A DNA stretch of 64,000 nt, from contig NZ_LBJC01000023.1 of NCBI RefSeq assembly GCF_004114535.1, positions 1 through 64,000 of the forward strand, read 5' to 3'. Within the stretch, counting starts at the first letter, position 1; each line of letters begins with the position of its first letter. Both the position numbers and the translations under genes were made by a program. The notes under the pieces are model-generated. The model had not been told where the DNA came from, ran no database searches, and saw only the letters and a program-made list of their open reading frames with translations. Source of the stretch: Bradyrhizobium nanningense (GTDB taxonomy: Bacteria > Pseudomonadota > Alphaproteobacteria > Rhizobiales > Xanthobacteraceae). Shown in pieces: positions 6,931 through 15,604 of the stretch.

Positions 6931-9900
6931 ATGCCCAAACGTACAGACATCACCACCATCCTGATCATCGGCGCCGGTCCCATCGTGATCGGCCAGGCCT
7001 GCGAGTTCGACTATTCGGGGACCCAGGCGGTGAAGACGCTGAAGGAAGAGGGCTACCGCATCGTCCTCGTCAATTCCAACCCGGCCACCATCATGACCGA
7101 CCCGGAATTGGCCGATGCGACCTATATCGAGCCGATCACGCCCGAGATCGTCGCCAAGATCATCGAGAAGGAACGTCACGTCATTCCCGGCGGCTTCGCG
7201 CTGCTGCCGACGATGGGCGGACAGACCGCGCTGAATTGCGCGCTGTCGCTGCGCCGCCAGGGCACGCTGGACAAGTTCCACGTCGAGATGATCGGCGCAA
7301 CCGCCGACGCCATCGACAAGGCGGAGGACCGCCAGCTGTTCCGGGAGGCCATGACCAAGATCGGGCTCGAGACGCCGAAGTCGCGGCTCGCCAACGCCTC
7401 CGACCTAAAGAAGTCTTTCCGCGACAAGTACCAGGCGGAGCGTGAGAAGGCGTCCGGTGCAGCGCTCGCAGAACTCGAGCGGCAGTGGACGCTGGGCGAG
7501 AGCGATCGCCGCAAGCGCTATCAGGAATACGCGCTGGGGCAGGCGATGATGGCGCTGTCCGAGATTGGCCTGCCCGCGATCATCCGCCCCTCCTTCACGA
7601 TGGGCGGCACCGGCGGCGGCATCGCCTACAACAAGGAAGAGTTCCTCGACATCATCGAGCGCGGCCTCGATGCGTCTCCCACCAACGAAGTGCTGATCGA
7701 AGAATCCGTGCTCGGCTGGAAAGAGTACGAGATGGAGGTGGTGCGCGACAAGAAGGACAATTGCATCATCGTCTGCTCGATCGAGAACCTCGATCCGATG
7801 GGCGTGCACACCGGCGATTCCATCACGGTGGCGCCGGCGCTGACGCTGACCGACAAGGAATACCAGATCATGCGCGACGCCTCGCTGGCGGTGCTGCGCG
7901 AGATCGGCGTCGAGACCGGCGGCTCCAACGTGCAGTTCGGCGTCAATCCGGACGACGGCCGTATGGTCGTCATCGAGATGAATCCGCGCGTGTCGCGCTC
8001 CTCCGCGCTGGCGTCCAAGGCCACCGGCTTTCCGATCGCCAAGGTCGCCGCCAAGCTCGCGGTCGGCTACACCCTGGACGAGATCGCCAACGACATCACC
8101 GGCGGCGCCACGCCCGCCTCGTTCGAGCCGACCATCGACTACGTCGTCACCAAGGTGCCGCGCTTCGCCTTCGAGAAATTCCCCGGCGCCTCCACCACGC
8201 TGACCACGTCGATGAAATCGGTCGGCGAAGTCATGGCGATCGGCCGCACCTTCCAGGAAAGCCTGCAAAAGGCCCTGCGCGGGCTCGAGACCGGCCTCAC
8301 CGGCCTCGACGAGATCGAGATCGAGGGTCTCGGCCGCGACGACGACAAGAACGCGATCCGTGCCGCGCTCGGCACGCCGACGCCGAACCGCATTCTTCAG
8401 GTCGCCCAGGCCATGCGGCTCGGCTGGTCGAACGAGGACATCTTCAACTCCTGCAAGATCGACCCGTGGTTCCTCGGCGAGATGCGCGGCATCGTCGACA
8501 TGGAGGAAAAGGTCCGGAAGAATGGCTTGCCGAACAATGCCTTCGGGATGCGCTCGCTCAAGGCCATGGGCTTCTCCGACGCGCGGCTTGCAGTGCTCGC
8601 CGAGACGACGGAGGCCAAGGTCACCGCGAAGCGCCATGCGCTCGGCGTTCGCCCCGTCTACAAGCGCATCGACACCTGCGCGGCCGAATTCGCTTCGCCC
8701 ACCGCCTACATGTATTCGACCTATGAGGCGCTGTTTGCGGGCGCGCCGGCGGACGAGAGCGCCCCGTCCGACAAGAAGAAGGTCATCATTCTCGGCGGCG
8801 GGCCCAACCGTATCGGCCAGGGCATCGAGTTCGACTATTGCTGCTGTCACGCCTGCTTCGCGCTCCATGATGCCGGCTACGAATCCATCATGGTCAACTG
8901 CAATCCGGAGACGGTGTCGACCGACTACGACACTGCCGACCGGCTCTATTTCGAGCCGCTCACCGCCGAGGACGTGCTGGAGATCATCGCCAAGGAGCGC
9001 AGCAACGGCACGCTGCACGGCGTGATCGTGCAGTTCGGCGGCCAGACGCCGCTGAAGCTGGCACGCGCGCTGGAAGCCGCCGAAGTGCCGATCCTCGGCA
9101 CCTCGCCCGATGCCATCGACCTTGCGGAGGACCGTGACCGCTTCAAGCGCGTGCTCGACAAGCTTCGCCTCAAGCAGCCGAAGAACGGCATCGCCTATTC
9201 GGTCGAGCAGGCACGGCTCGTCTCCGCAGATCTCGGCCTGCCGCTGGTGGTGCGCCCGTCTTACGTGCTCGGCGGCCGCGCGATGCAGATCATCCGCGAG
9301 GAGAACCAGCTCAACGACTATCTGCTCGGCACGTTGCCGGAGCTGGTGCCGGCGGACGTCAAGGCGCGCTATCCGAATGACAAGACCGGGCAGATCAACA
9401 CCGTGCTCGGCAAGAACCCGCTGCTGTTCGACCGCTATCTGTCTGATGCCACCGAGATCGACGTCGATTGCCTCTGCGACGGCAAGGACACCTTCATCGT
9501 CGGCATCATGGAGCACATCGAGGAAGCCGGCATCCATTCCGGCGACAGCGCCTGCTCGCTGCCGCCGCACTCGCTCGACGCGAAGATGATCGAGGAGCTG
9601 GAGCGTCAGACCCGTGAGCTCGCGCTCGGCCTCGACGTGGTCGGCCTGATGAACGTGCAATACGCCATCAAGGACGGCGAGATCTACGTGCTCGAGGTCA
9701 ATCCGCGCGCCTCCCGCACCGTGCCCTTCGTCGCCAAGGTGGTCGGCACGCCGGTCGCCAAGATCGCCGCGCGCATCATGGCGGGCGAGAAGCTCGCCGA
9801 TTTCAAGCTGAAGAAGGCGAAGCTCAAGCACGTCGGCGTCAAGGAATCGGTCTTCCCCTTCGCGCGCTTCCCCGGCGTCGACACGGTGCTCGGCCCCGAG

Positions 9901-10395
9901 ATGCGCTCGACCGGCGAGGTCATGGGCATCGACCGCAACTTCGAGGTCGCCTTCGCCAAGAGCCAGCTCGGCGGCGGCACGCGAGTACCGCGCAAGGGCA
10001 CGGTGTTCGTCTCGGTGCGTGAGAGCGACAAGACGCGTATCGCGGAAGCCGTGCGCGAACTGCATTCGCTCGGCTTCAAGGTGCTGGCGACCTCCGGCAC
10101 CCAGCGCTTCCTGACCGACCAGGGCATCCCGACCGAGAAGGTGAACAAGGTGCTGGAAGGACGGCCGCACATCGTCGACGCCATCACCAATGGCGACGTC
10201 CAGCTCGTCTTCAACACCACAGAAGGCCCGCAGGCGCTGGCCGACAGCCGTTCGCTGCGGCGCGCGGCCCTCTTGCATAAAGTGCCGTATTACACCACTC
10301 TTTCCGGGGCCGTGGCGGCCGCGCAGGGCATCCGCGCCTATCTGGGCGGGGACCTTGAGGTTCGTACCCTGCAGAGCTACTTTTCGGAAACCTGA
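6931..10395 (+). CDS. carB: carbamoyl-phosphate synthase large subunit
   Basis: 1154 residues from the ATG at 6931 (MPKRTDITTILIIGAGPIVIGQ). An upstream open frame reaches 6610 but is a shadow of the MFS gene. The protein has the duplicated architecture: the first ATP-grasp half (carboxyphosphate synthesis), the oligomerisation domain, a second ATP-grasp half starting about IILGGGPNRIGQGIEFDYCC, and the C-terminal MGS-like allosteric domain (VREKD-like VRESDKTRIAEAVRELHSLGFKVLATSGT). With CarA it makes carbamoyl phosphate. Length is slightly above the E. coli protein (1073), due mostly to an insert near residues 160-200 in the first half. Its leader holds a candidate attenuator. Confidence 0.98.
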   Translation: MPKRTDITTILIIGAGPIVIGQACEFDYSGTQAVKTLKEEGYRIVLVNSNPATIMTDPELADATYIEPITPEIVAKIIEKERHVIPGGFALLPTMGGQTALNCALSLRRQGTLDKFHVEMIGATADAIDKAEDRQLFREAMTKIGLETPKSRLANASDLKKSFRDKYQAEREKASGAALAELERQWTLGESDRRKRYQEYALGQAMMALSEIGLPAIIRPSFTMGGTGGGIAYNKEEFLDIIERGLDASPTNEVLIEESVLGWKEYEMEVVRDKKDNCIIVCSIENLDPMGVHTGDSITVAPALTLTDKEYQIMRDASLAVLREIGVETGGSNVQFGVNPDDGRMVVIEMNPRVSRSSALASKATGFPIAKVAAKLAVGYTLDEIANDITGGATPASFEPTIDYVVTKVPRFAFEKFPGASTTLTTSMKSVGEVMAIGRTFQESLQKALRGLETGLTGLDEIEIEGLGRDDDKNAIRAALGTPTPNRILQVAQAMRLGWSNEDIFNSCKIDPWFLGEMRGIVDMEEKVRKNGLPNNAFGMRSLKAMGFSDARLAVLAETTEAKVTAKRHALGVRPVYKRIDTCAAEFASPTAYMYSTYEALFAGAPADESAPSDKKKVIILGGGPNRIGQGIEFDYCCCHACFALHDAGYESIMVNCNPETVSTDYDTADRLYFEPLTAEDVLEIIAKERSNGTLHGVIVQFGGQTPLKLARALEAAEVPILGTSPDAIDLAEDRDRFKRVLDKLRLKQPKNGIAYSVEQARLVSADLGLPLVVRPSYVLGGRAMQIIREENQLNDYLLGTLPELVPADVKARYPNDKTGQINTVLGKNPLLFDRYLSDATEIDVDCLCDGKDTFIVGIMEHIEEAGIHSGDSACSLPPHSLDAKMIEELERQTRELALGLDVVGLMNVQYAIKDGEIYVLEVNPRASRTVPFVAKVVGTPVAKIAARIMAGEKLADFKLKKAKLKHVGVKESVFPFARFPGVDTVLGPEMRSTGEVMGIDRNFEVAFAKSQLGGGTRVPRKGTVFVSVRESDKTRIAEAVRELHSLGFKVLATSGTQRFLTDQGIPTEKVNKVLEGRPHIVDAITNGDVQLVFNTTEGPQALADSRSLRRAALLHKVPYYTTLSGAVAAAQGIRAYLGGDLEVRTLQSYFSET

Positions 10396-10400
10396 TCGCT

Positions 10401-10469
10401 AGCGGCGGCAAAACCGCCGCTAAGTGATTGGCAATGAACCCGCAATGGCCGGAGGAACTGTCCGGCCAT
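10401..10469 (+). other. two hairpins between carB and greA
   Basis: Stem 1 AGCGGCGG / CCGCCGCT (10401-10421) lies six bases after carB and has no T run. Stem 2 ATGGCCGGA / TCCGGCCAT (10445-10469) is a perfect 9-bp inverted repeat. They may end or stabilise the carB message or be part of the greA leader. Confidence 0.45.
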
Positions 10470-10602
10470 GTGGTTGTTCTGTTCCGGCGCCAGACCCACA
10501 TAACGTCCCGATGGGCTCATATTCAGCCCCGGGAATACCGACGAATCAAGGTTGCCGCGCCCCGGTCTTTGCGGGGCGCGCAGCTGAAGGACGAGAGAAG
10601 AG

Positions 10603-11076
10603 ATGGAAAAGGTTCCGATGACCCAGGCCGGCTTTGTCGCGCTCGGGGAAGAATTGAAGAAGCGCCAGTCGGAAGATCGTCCGCGGATCATCGAGCATAT
10701 CGCGGAGGCGCGCTCGCACGGAGACCTGTCGGAGAACGCGGAATATCATGCCGCGAAGGAAGAGCAGTCCCACAATGAAGGCCGCATCGCCGAGCTCGAG
10801 GACAAGCTCGCGCGCGCCGACATCATCGACATCTCGAAGCTCTCCGGTGACACCATCAAGTTTGGCGCCACGGTGACCCTGGTCGACGAGGACACCGAGA
10901 AGAAGACGGTGTGGCAGATCGTCGGCGAGGTCGAGGCCGACGCCAAGAAGGGCCGTATCTCCATCACCTCGCCGCTGGCGCGCGCGCTGATCGGCAAGAA
11001 GAAGGGGTCGACCGTCGAAGTCAACGCCCCCGGCGGCGCCAAGGCGTACGAGATCACCAAGGTAGAGTGGCGGTAA
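10603..11076 (+). CDS. greA: transcription elongation factor GreA
   Basis: A 157-residue GreA. It binds the RNA polymerase secondary channel and stimulates cleavage of backtracked transcripts. The N-terminal coiled coil contains the family signature RPRIIEHIAEARSHGDLSEN followed by AEYHAAKEEQ, with the acidic tip residues (Asp and Glu in GDLSENAE). The C-terminal FKBP-like domain carries GRISITSPLARALIGKKKG. Length is standard. The start follows GGACGAGAGAAGAG. A strong terminator ends the gene. Confidence 0.98.
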   Translation: MEKVPMTQAGFVALGEELKKRQSEDRPRIIEHIAEARSHGDLSENAEYHAAKEEQSHNEGRIAELEDKLARADIIDISKLSGDTIKFGATVTLVDEDTEKKTVWQIVGEVEADAKKGRISITSPLARALIGKKKGSTVEVNAPGGAKAYEITKVEWR

Positions 11077-11102
11077 GAACTTGCCGCTTCACTGACGTTT
11101 CG

Positions 11103-11130
11103 AAAAGGCCGCGCGATGCGCGGCCTTTTT
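11103..11130 (+). terminator. intrinsic terminator of greA
   Basis: Hairpin AAAAGGCCGCGC / GCGCGGCCTTTT with loop GAT and a 5-T tail, 27 bases after the greA stop. Confidence 0.9.
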
Positions 11131-11174
11131 GTTTGGCATGTTGCCCGCGAGGTGGAGCACGCACTCTCCCCCTC

Positions 11175-11257
11175 GTCATTGCGAGAAGCAAAGCGACAAG
11201 CAATCCAGAATCTTTCCACGGAGGCATTCTGGATTGCTTCGCTGCGCTCGCAATGAC
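11175..11257. repeat. dispersed palindromic repeat, GTCATTGCGAG family
   Basis: GTCATTGCGAGAAGCAAAGC ... CGCTGCGCTCGCAATGAC with an inner inverted repeat AGCAATCCAGAAT / ATTCTGGATTGCT. A close sister is at 60739-60818. Confidence 0.85.
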
Positions 11258-11435
11258 GGAGTGTGCGGCAGCAGCGTCCGCTACTCACGTGTCCCGGACG
11301 CGCTGCAACGCATAGCGTTGCTGCGCAGAGCCGGGACCCAGAAAGCAACACGGGAAGGCCCGGTAAGATGGGCCCCGGCTCTGCAGCGCACCGCCAAGAA
11401 GCGCTGCGCTGCGTCCAGGGCACGAGAGTGGAGAC

Positions 11436-11915
11436 CTACCGTCTCCCCTTCACGTCCAGCGGCACCGCCGCCTCGTACTTCGAATTATGCAGGACCAATG
11501 ACGTCCGCACGTTGCGGACGTGGGGCGCGGCGGTGAGGTGCGTGACGAAATCCTGGAAGGTTGCCATGTCGGGGGCGACGCATTTGAGGATGAAATCGAC
11601 CTCGCCGGACAGCATCCAGCATTCCCGCACCAGCGGCTCGGCGCGGACGAATTCCTCGAAAGCACGCAAATCCGCCTCGGCCTGGCTGGACAGGTGCACG
11701 GCGGCGAACACGGTCACGTCGAAGCCGAGCTTGCGGGCATCCAACAGACCGCGGTAGCCGTGGATATAGCCCTCCTCCTCCAGCGCCCGGACGCGGCGCA
11801 GGCAGGGCGGCGGCGAGATGCCGACGCGCTTGGCCAGCTCGACATTCGTGATTCGACCGTCGGCCTGAATCTCAGTGAGAATTTTCAGGTCGATCTCGTC
11901 TAGGTTCCGCGACAC
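11436..11915 (-). CDS. Lrp/AsnC-family transcriptional regulator
   Basis: A 159-residue Lrp-type regulator from a GTG at 11915. AGGAG lies nine bases upstream of that GTG, and the protein then begins VSRNLDEIDLKILTEIQADG, the normal Lrp opening; the longer open frame adds 19 residues unlike the family. The N-terminal HTH is NVELAKRVGISPPPCLRRVRALEEEGYI; the C-terminal RAM/ACT-like ligand domain includes VREC WMLSGEVDFILKCV. It is divergent from trxB, and three short dyads of Lrp type lie upstream, which suggests autoregulation and perhaps control of trxB. Confidence 0.9.
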   Translation of the reverse strand: MSRNLDEIDLKILTEIQADGRITNVELAKRVGISPPPCLRRVRALEEEGYIHGYRGLLDARKLGFDVTVFAAVHLSSQAEADLRAFEEFVRAEPLVRECWMLSGEVDFILKCVAPDMATFQDFVTHLTAAPHVRNVRTSLVLHNSKYEAAVPLDVKGRR

Positions 11916-11957
11916 GTGATTGGAACTCCTGGCCTTTACGGCGGTAATGGTGGGGCT

Positions 11958-12073
11958 TGTCGCAATCCTCATAACCCAGTCTGCATGGCCAGCGCAATTT
12001 TATTGCGCGTGCACCGCAATCGACTTTTGTTCCTTGTTGGAAAAATCCGCCGAGAGGGAATGCAATTCTTGCA
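11958..12073. promoter_or_regulatory. Lrp-type operator dyads upstream of lrp and trxB
   Basis: TTG-TCG-CAA at 11958-11966, GCGCAAT-TTT-ATTGCGC at 11992-12008 (perfect 7-bp arms) and TGCAA-TTC-TTGCA at 12061-12073 (perfect). All share the GCAA/TTGC half-site with a 3-base centre and sit in the 267-base lrp-trxB gap. Confidence 0.5.
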
Positions 12074-12182
12074 TAGCTCACCAGAACGCTTAGATTAGCT
12101 CTGATATTTCAGCGCCACCGCGACGCCTCCCGGCATGTTCCGCGCCCGCGCTGCAAATCCCCCGTGAAAGGCGTCCATCGAA

Positions 12183-13148
12183 ATGTCCGCTCCTGTTCAT
12201 GCAAAGGTCGTCATTATCGGCTCCGGCCCCGCCGGTTACACGGCGGCGATCTACGCCGCGCGGGCGATGCTCGAGCCGATCCTGATCCAGGGCATCCAGC
12301 CCGGCGGCCAGCTCACCATCACCACCGACGTCGAGAACTATCCGGGCTTCGCCGACGTGATCCAGGGCCCCTGGCTGATGGAGCAGATGGAGAAGCAGGC
12401 GGTCCATGTCGGCACGAAGATCGTCACCGACCTGGTCACCAAGCTGGAGGCCGCGCAGCGGCCGTTTCGCCTCATCTGCGACTCCGGCGACGTCTATCTC
12501 GCCGACGCCGTCATTCTCGCCACCGGCGCGCAGGCGCGCTGGCTCGGGCTGCCCTCCGAAACCAAGTTCCAGGGCGGCGGCGTGTCGGCCTGCGCCACCT
12601 GCGACGGCTTCTTCTACCGCAACAAGGACGTCGTCGTGATCGGCGGCGGCAATACCGCAGTCGAGGAAGCGCTGTACCTCACCAACCATGCTTCGCAGGT
12701 CACCATCGTGCATCGCCGCGATCATTTCCGCGCCGAGCGCATCCTGCAGGAGCGTCTGTTCAAGCATCCGAAGATCAAGGTGATCTGGGACTGCGCCGTG
12801 GACGAGATCTGCGGCACCGAGAACCCGAACAAGGTCACCCATGTGCGCCTGAAGAACGTCAAGACCGGCGCGCTGAGGGACGTGAAGACCGACGGCGTCT
12901 TCATCGCCATCGGCCACGCACCGGCGACCGAGCTCGTGAAAGACCAGATCAAGCTAAAACCGTCGGGCTATGTCGAGGTCGCCCCGAACTCGACCGCCAC
13001 CTCGATGCCCGGCCTGTTCGCCGCCGGCGACGTCGCCGACGAGACCTATCGCCAGGCCGTCACGGCCGCAGGCCTCGGCTGCATGGCAGCGCTCGAGGCC
13101 GAACGTTTCTTGGCCCTGCGCGCCAGCGAGCGCGCGGCAGCGGAATAA
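12183..13148 (+). CDS. trxB: thioredoxin reductase
   Basis: 321 residues. It reduces thioredoxin with NADPH through FAD and a redox dithiol. The FAD site is GSGPAGYTAAIYAARA (residues 12-27), the active site is CATC (Cys137 and Cys140), the NADPH site is GGGNTAVEEALYL, and the second FAD motif is PGLFAAGDVADETYRQAVTAAG. Length and all motifs are standard for the low-molecular-weight enzyme. A lysR gene follows after five bases on the same strand, so the two are probably co-transcribed. Confidence 0.97.
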   Translation: MSAPVHAKVVIIGSGPAGYTAAIYAARAMLEPILIQGIQPGGQLTITTDVENYPGFADVIQGPWLMEQMEKQAVHVGTKIVTDLVTKLEAAQRPFRLICDSGDVYLADAVILATGAQARWLGLPSETKFQGGGVSACATCDGFFYRNKDVVVIGGGNTAVEEALYLTNHASQVTIVHRRDHFRAERILQERLFKHPKIKVIWDCAVDEICGTENPNKVTHVRLKNVKTGALRDVKTDGVFIAIGHAPATELVKDQIKLKPSGYVEVAPNSTATSMPGLFAAGDVADETYRQAVTAAGLGCMAALEAERFLALRASERAAAE

Positions 13149-13153
13149 CGATC

Positions 13154-14077
13154 ATGCCTCGAACACGCGACGGATTTACCGATATGGACTGGGACAAGCT
13201 GAAGGTGTTTCACGCAGCGGCGGAAGCGGGCAGCTTCACGCATGCGGGCGAGCAGCTCGGCCTGTCGCAATCGGCGGTCTCGCGCCAGGTCTCGGCGCTG
13301 GAGCAGGAGCTTTCGGTCTCGCTGTTCCACCGCCACGCCCGCGGCCTGATCCTCACCGAGCAGGGTGACCTCCTGTTCCGCACCGCGCATGACGTGTTCA
13401 TGCAGCTGCAGGCGGCGCGCGCCAAGCTTACCGACAGCCGCGAGCGGCCGAGCGGCGACCTCAAGATCACCACCACGCCCGGCGTCGGCATCAACTGGCT
13501 GATCCCGCGGCTCGGGGAGTTCACCGCGCTTTATCCGGAGATCCGGATCTCCTTGATCGTCACCGACGAGGAGCTCGACCTCTCCATGCGCGAGGCCGAC
13601 GTTGCGATCCGCACCCGCAAGCCGACGCAGCCGGATCTCATCCAGCGCAAGCTGTTCGCGATGGGCTTCCACGCTTATTGCTCGCCGGAATACATCAAGC
13701 GCTTCGGCACGCCGCGCACGCTGGAGGAGCTCGACTCCCACCGCATCATCACGCTTGCCGACGGCAGCTTCGCGCCGCACCTGCAGAACCGCAACTGGCT
13801 GGTCGAAGCCGGGCGCAACGGCTCCGGTCCGCGCGAAGCCTATTTCAGAGTGAACAACATCCTCGGTCTCGTGCGCGCCTGTCAGCAGGGCCTCGGCATC
13901 GCTGCCCTGCCCGACTACCTCGTCGAGGAACAGAGCAAACTCGTGCAGCTGTTCGGCGAGTCCGACTCGATCCAGCTCGATACTTATTTCGTCTATCCCG
14001 AGGAGCTGAAGACGGTCGCGCGCGTGCAGGTGTTCCGCGACTTCGTCGTCAGCAAGGCGCAGCGCTGGCCGTCCTGA
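13154..14077 (+). CDS. LysR-family transcriptional regulator
   Basis: 307 residues from ATG 13154 (MPRTRDGFTDMDWDKLKVFH); the ATG at 13184 (MDWDKLKVF) is the alternative. A much longer open frame to 12164 is only a shadow of trxB. The winged HTH is LKVFHAAAEAGSFTHAGEQL followed by GLSQSAVSRQVSALEQEL, then a LysR substrate-binding domain beginning DLKITTTPGVGINWLIPRLG. LysR proteins act as tetramers that respond to a small effector. The tight coupling to trxB suggests a role in redox control, but no direct evidence exists in the sequence. Confidence 0.92.
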   Translation: MPRTRDGFTDMDWDKLKVFHAAAEAGSFTHAGEQLGLSQSAVSRQVSALEQELSVSLFHRHARGLILTEQGDLLFRTAHDVFMQLQAARAKLTDSRERPSGDLKITTTPGVGINWLIPRLGEFTALYPEIRISLIVTDEELDLSMREADVAIRTRKPTQPDLIQRKLFAMGFHAYCSPEYIKRFGTPRTLEELDSHRIITLADGSFAPHLQNRNWLVEAGRNGSGPREAYFRVNNILGLVRACQQGLGIAALPDYLVEEQSKLVQLFGESDSIQLDTYFVYPEELKTVARVQVFRDFVVSKAQRWPS

Positions 14078-14142
14078 TTTCCGCATGACTGACATGCGGC
14101 CTCGGCTGTTGCTGCAGGCCGCTCGTCAAGCCCATACTGTTT

Positions 14143-14280
14143 GTAGGCTGAGCCTTCGCGTTGCGCATTTGTCCCCCTCCTCCAGTGGCGCGGGAGTTCA
14201 GTAATCCCTCTTGGAAGGTGATTGTGTCGGCCTCACGTGGCCAATACCTTAAGCCGGGCTCTTTGGGCCCGGCTTTTTTT
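14143..14280 (+). ncRNA. candidate small RNA 1 with anti-SD-like loop
   Basis: A weak promoter (TTGCTG, 18 bases, CATACT; 14109-14138) precedes about 138 bases with no open frame, ending in a strong terminator (14251-14280). The middle has CCCCCTCCTCC, complementary to ribosome binding sites, between short GCGC arms. CU-rich loops of this kind are known in alphaproteobacterial sRNA families. It might instead be the 3' untranslated end of the lysR message. Confidence 0.35.
14251..14280 (+). terminator. intrinsic terminator
   Basis: AAGCCGGGC / GCCCGGCTT with a 7-base loop and a run of seven T residues; 174 bases past the lysR stop. Confidence 0.85.
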
Positions 14281-14311
14281 CGTTGAAATCGGCCTTCGCC
14301 TTCCGCGTGTA

Positions 14312-14340
14312 TTGACAGTTCCACGCATACCCCGCATCAT
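14312..14340 (+). promoter_or_regulatory. sigma-70-type promoter
   Basis: TTGACA (14312-14317), exact 17-base spacer, CATCAT (14335-14340). Start of transcription is expected near 14347. No gene start lies close behind; the next feature is a terminator 50 bases on. Confidence 0.55.
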
Positions 14341-14346
14341 TTGCAA

Positions 14347-14425
14347 ATGATCACGAAGTCGTGCGCAATCTCGTTCGAGGCCATCGCCTCGAAAAAAGGC
14401 CCCCATCCCGGGGCCTCGGATTTTT
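14347..14425 (+). ncRNA. candidate small RNA 2
   Basis: About 79 bases between a consensus-like promoter and a terminator. It contains a perfect hairpin TTCGAGGC-CATC-GCCTCGAA (14374-14393), an A run, and the terminator stem AGGCCCC / GGGGCCT (14397-14416) followed by CGGATTTTT. There is no ORF with a ribosome binding site. This is the layout of a short Hfq-type sRNA, inferred only from sequence. Confidence 0.45.
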
Positions 14426-14465
14426 GCGCGCACTAGCTAAGCTTGGTCATCGCTGCAAATCTTCG

Positions 14466-14494
14466 AAAACCCCGCCGCCTGGACGGGGTTTTTT
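14466..14494 (+). terminator. terminator before the DHDPS-family gene
   Basis: ACCCCG / CGGGGT stem with a GC-rich loop and six T residues, ending 48 bases before the next start codon. It may end a third short transcript or attenuate the downstream gene. Confidence 0.6.
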
Positions 14495-14541
14495 CATGTG
14501 CCCTCCGTCTCAGGTTTTTTTTCCGAGAAGGAGCTGGAAAC

Positions 14542-15450
14542 ATGACTGATCTACAGGAACAATTGCACGGGCTGTGGCTGCCGCTGGTGACGCCGTTTCA
14601 GAACGGCGCCCTCGACGAGAGGTCGCTGCGGCGGCTGACGCGGCACTACAGCGCGCAAGGCATCGACGGCTTCATCCTGGGAGCGACCTCCGGCGAAGGC
14701 ATGACGCTGCGCGAGGCCGAGCTCGAACGTCTGGTCGCGATCGTGCGCGACGAGATGGCCGCCGGCCGCCGCACCTTGCCGATCTGCCTTGGATTGTCGG
14801 GCGCCGACACCGCGCGGCTGCAGGAACGTCTCGACGAGACCGCGGACTGGCCGATCGACGGTTATCTGATCGCGAGCCCCTATTATGTGCGGCCCTCGCA
14901 GCGCGGCCTCTTGGCGCATTTCGAGGCGCTCGCCGATCACGCCGCCTGGCCGCTCGCGCTCTACAACATTCCCTATCGCACCTCGGTGAACATCACCAAC
15001 CAGACCATGCTGCGGCTCGCCGAGCACAGGAACATCGTGGGCCTGAAGGATTGCGGTGCAAGTCGCGAGCAATCGATCGCGCTCTTGCGCGACCGCCCGA
15101 AGGAATTTCGCGTGCTCACCGGCGAGGACGCGAATTACTTCGAGGCGCTCGCCGACGGCGCCGATGGCGGCATCGTGCTGTCGGCCCATGTCGAGACCGC
15201 GACCTTTGCGGCCGTGTATGCCGAGATGAAGCGCGGCAACCACGATGCGGCACTGGCGCGCTGGCATGAGGTCGCCGATCTGACGCGCCTGTTGTTCACC
15301 GAGCCGAGCCCGGCGCCGGCAAAGTACTGGCTGTGGCGATGCGGCCTGATCGACAGCCCCGAAGTGCGCCTGCCGATGGTGGAAGTCAGCAGCGAACTCG
15401 CCGCCACCATCGATCGCGAGATCGCGCGACGGACGCAGGCCGCGGCGTAG
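14542..15450 (+). CDS. DHDPS/N-acetylneuraminate-lyase family protein
   Basis: 302 residues from ATG 14542, preceded by GAGAAGGAG. This is a class I aldolase TIM barrel of the DapA superfamily. The Schiff-base Lys169 is in GLKDCG, the catalytic Tyr141 is in LYNIPYRTSVNIT, and the substrate loop is GATSGEG in place of the DapA GTTGES. That change and the lone location argue that it may not be the biosynthetic DapA; it could be a 4-hydroxy-tetrahydrodipicolinate synthase or a related keto-acid lyase. I leave the symbol blank for that reason. Confidence 0.88.
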   Translation: MTDLQEQLHGLWLPLVTPFQNGALDERSLRRLTRHYSAQGIDGFILGATSGEGMTLREAELERLVAIVRDEMAAGRRTLPICLGLSGADTARLQERLDETADWPIDGYLIASPYYVRPSQRGLLAHFEALADHAAWPLALYNIPYRTSVNITNQTMLRLAEHRNIVGLKDCGASREQSIALLRDRPKEFRVLTGEDANYFEALADGADGGIVLSAHVETATFAAVYAEMKRGNHDAALARWHEVADLTRLLFTEPSPAPAKYWLWRCGLIDSPEVRLPMVEVSSELAATIDREIARRTQAAA

Positions 15451-15454
15451 TTCT

Positions 15455-15485
15455 TTACCCTCCCCTGTAGGGCAGGGGAGGGTAA
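15455..15485. terminator. inverted repeat after the DHDPS-family gene
   Basis: Perfect 12-bp stem TTACCCTCCCCT / AGGGGAGGGTAA with a 7-base loop, five bases past the stop. No long T run follows, so it may be a repeat element that also acts as terminator. Confidence 0.6.
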
Positions 15486-15604
15486 GAGCGCGCGCTCGTG
15501 GTTAACGTCACCCCAACAGCCTTCGCACCCGCCGCATGACGCATCCACGTCTCGTTTACGCATCCGTCCCTATCGTTTCTCTCCAGGAGCTTCTCAGAGG
15601 GGGA

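Noticed and set aside
7405..10278. 957-codon open frame antisense to carB
   Set aside because: Mirror of a strongly conserved gene in GC-rich DNA; the translation is Arg/His/Leu-rich low-complexity text without any domain.
12164..13153. N-terminal extension of the LysR frame across trxB
   Set aside because: Shadow of trxB; the true LysR start is at 13154 or 13184.
14143..14280. 6S RNA gene
   Set aside because: No long two-arm rod with a central bubble could be drawn, so I call it only a candidate sRNA.
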